Positions 13,130 through 14,025 of a stretch of DNA of 14,025 nt are shown here, piece by piece. Position 1 is the stretch's first letter, and each line of letters begins with the position of its first letter. The stretch lies in contig JBKPCR010000189.1 of the NCBI GenBank assembly GCA_046727435.1, positions 1 through 14,025 on the forward strand, written 5' to 3'. This DNA comes from CAVPRW01 sp046727435 [NCBI: bacterium]. Lineage in GTDB: Bacteria > Tectomicrobia > Entotheonellia > J063. The position numbers and the translations under genes were made by a program. The notes below the pieces were generated by a model that ran no database searches, was not told the DNA's origin, and worked only from the letters and a program-made list of their open reading frames with translations.

Positions 13130-13330
13130 GTGGCGCATGGCACCGTGAAGTGGTTTAACGAACAAAAGGGGTTTGGGTTCATCATGCAGGATAATGGGCC
13201 GGATGTCTTCGTTCACTACTCGGCGATTGAAGCGTCGGGCTTCAAGTCCCTGAATGAGGGCGACCCGGTTGAGTTTGAGGTCACCCAGGGCCCCAAAGGG
13301 CCGCAGGCCAAGTCGGTGAAAAAGATCTGA
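13130..13330 (+). CDS. Cold-shock protein, CspA family
   Basis: A 66-residue single-domain OB-fold RNA/ssDNA-binding protein that acts as an RNA chaperone in the cytoplasm. RNP1 is KGFGFI (13-18) and RNP2 is VFVHYS (26-31), within [18 protein letters not shown] and [19 protein letters not shown], ending [19 protein letters not shown]. Length and composition are standard. I start at GTG 13130 because AGGAGG lies eight bases before it and the product then begins as the family does. The longer open frame from 12935 would read through the terminator. A perfect intrinsic terminator follows the stop. The upstream region has two strong terminators and alternative pairing, so regulation by premature termination, perhaps temperature-dependent, is plausible. 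Csp genes in other bacteria are often controlled through structured leaders. Confidence 0.95.
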   Translation: MAHGTVKWFNEQKGFGFIMQDNGPDVFVHYSAIEASGFKSLNEGDPVEFEVTQGPKGPQAKSVKKI

Positions 13331-13355
13331 TCCACTGCGGGCTGATCTTCTGTCT

Positions 13356-13400
13356 CTCCCCCGCTCTTCCATCGCGATGCGCGGGGGAGGGACATTTTTT
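13356..13400 (+). terminator. Terminator of the cold-shock gene
   Basis: CTCCCCCGC (13356-13364) and GCGGGGGAG (13381-13389) form a perfect nine-pair stem, and the loop contains the self-complementary ATCGCGAT. TTTTTT follows at 13395-13400, five bases beyond the stem. Confidence 0.85.
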
Positions 13401-13723
13401 CCCCACGCAAGAACTCTGGGTACAGCACTCGGAGTCGATCTCACCTCTTTCCCTGACCATCCCCTAGCCGTCAACGCACCAGCTCCTACCGACTGCCGGC
13501 GACTCATCTCCAGAAATCCTCTGCAACCGTTGTGTCATCCGCTCTTATGCGCCAACTTTCAGCACCTGTCACCCCGTCCAACCCTGAGACCGCACACACC
13601 GAACCTCCGGCACCGCGACCGACATGCATCCCGCACCTGTGCATCTCTGGCGACCGCCGTGGTGGGCTCGGGCGTAATGGTCTTGGGAAGCCTGTCGCTC
13701 TCCCAGATCTCACCGACCTTGCC
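13401..13723. other. Gap with no recognised gene
   Basis: About 320 bases between the cold-shock terminator and the stop of the minus-strand gene at 13724. Frames are open on both strands, but the products are proline/arginine-rich, unlike any family I know, and lack ribosome sites. I see no clear hairpin or repeat. Confidence 0.45.
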
Positions 13724-13969
13724 TTACGGCCGCGGCGGTGACTCCTTCGGTTGATTGCCGCGAATCTGCTCCTCCAGCCGCTTCAGGCTATCTGCCATCT
13801 CCTGACGCCCACGCTCGACCAGCTCTCGCATGTTAGTGAGTTGGGTTTGCATGTCGACGCGCTGGATCACCTGTAGATAGGTATAGACCGAGATCCCCAA
13901 CGCGACGAATGCCACGATGAGCGCCAGTATCGCAGTGCCTGTCTGTCCTCGCTGATTCCGTAGGCTCAT
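13724..13969 (-). CDS. Small membrane-anchored coiled-coil protein of unknown function
   Basis: An 81-residue protein. A short basic start (MSLRNQRGQTG) precedes one membrane helix (residues 11-33, TAILALIVAFVALGISVYTY), then a heptad-like helix of charged and hydrophobic residues (VDMQTQLTNMRELVERGRQ and MADSLKRLEEQIR, about 38-70) and a polar proline-rich tail (QPKESPPRP). By the positive-inside rule the start is cytoplasmic and the coiled coil periplasmic. GGAGG (13974-13978) lies a few bases before the ATG at 13969. The layout suggests an oligomeric membrane-tethered spacer or adaptor, but no function is known to me. Its promoter is probably near or beyond the right edge. Confidence 0.8.
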   Translation of the reverse strand: MSLRNQRGQTGTAILALIVAFVALGISVYTYLQVIQRVDMQTQLTNMRELVERGRQEMADSLKRLEEQIRGNQPKESPPRP

Positions 13970-14025
13970 ACGGCCTCCCTTTCCTCACGTGGGCCGCGCT
14001 GCACTCTCCAAGGATCAATGGTTAT

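Noticed and set aside
13377-13754. Plus-strand 125-residue frame ending near the 81-residue gene
   Set aside because: It starts inside the cold-shock terminator, has no ribosome site and overlaps the 3' end of a better-supported minus-strand gene.
1-14025. CRISPR array, tRNA, rRNA, insertion sequence or prophage genes
   Set aside because: No regular repeat-spacer pattern, cloverleaf, rRNA-like stretch, transposase or integrase was seen on either strand.

Overview
The window looks like chromosomal DNA from a GC-rich, probably uncultured, soil- or sponge-type bacterium. The evidence is GC-rich genes with good Shine-Dalgarno sites, a very large zinc-ribbon/class III cyclase/AAA/TPR regulator, acyl-CoA-dehydrogenase-like flavoproteins and long, poorly coding intergenic gaps. 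The style resembles Candidatus Tectomicrobia/Entotheonella or Rokubacteria, but that is an impression from gene content, not a result. I see no rRNA, tRNA, CRISPR array, transposase or integrase.

Left part (1-2619): the N-terminal third of an acyl-CoA dehydrogenase-like gene runs off the left edge on the minus strand, divergent from an aldo/keto reductase (456-1475). It is followed by the wreck of a hybrid sensory kinase. A lipoprotein periplasmic-binding N-terminus, a HisKA segment and a C-terminal receiver domain are joined out of frame, and the PAS and ATPase parts are missing.

Centre (2620-7870): a compact two-gene unit encodes a small SCO4226-type (DUF4242) nickel-binding-like protein and, 23 bases later, a 1058-residue cyclase/AAA/TPR regulator. 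It converges on a second acyl-CoA dehydrogenase-like gene (6534-7712, minus), which has its own promoter with a palindrome on the -35 box.

Right part (7871-14025): an MFS exporter, a 117-residue single-pass membrane protein, an 88-residue basic protein, a 142-residue orphan on the minus strand, a cold-shock protein and an 81-residue membrane/coiled-coil protein are separated by gaps that carry most of the unusual signal. These include degenerate intergenic repeats, inverted repeats at promoters, and two seven-codon ORFs of the same form (Met-Asp-x4-Phe-stop), each followed by a hairpin and an intrinsic terminator. The second lies inside a candidate ~180-nt RNA with its own promoter and terminator. 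A further strong terminator lies between that RNA and the cold-shock gene, and its 5' arm can instead pair with the cold-shock leader.

The genes do not form one obvious pathway. The clearest functional link is the metal-binding protein with the cyclase. The best candidate for something undescribed is the heptapeptide-ORF/terminator element and the layered terminators before the cold-shock gene. All promoter, operator and RNA-structure calls were made by eye.
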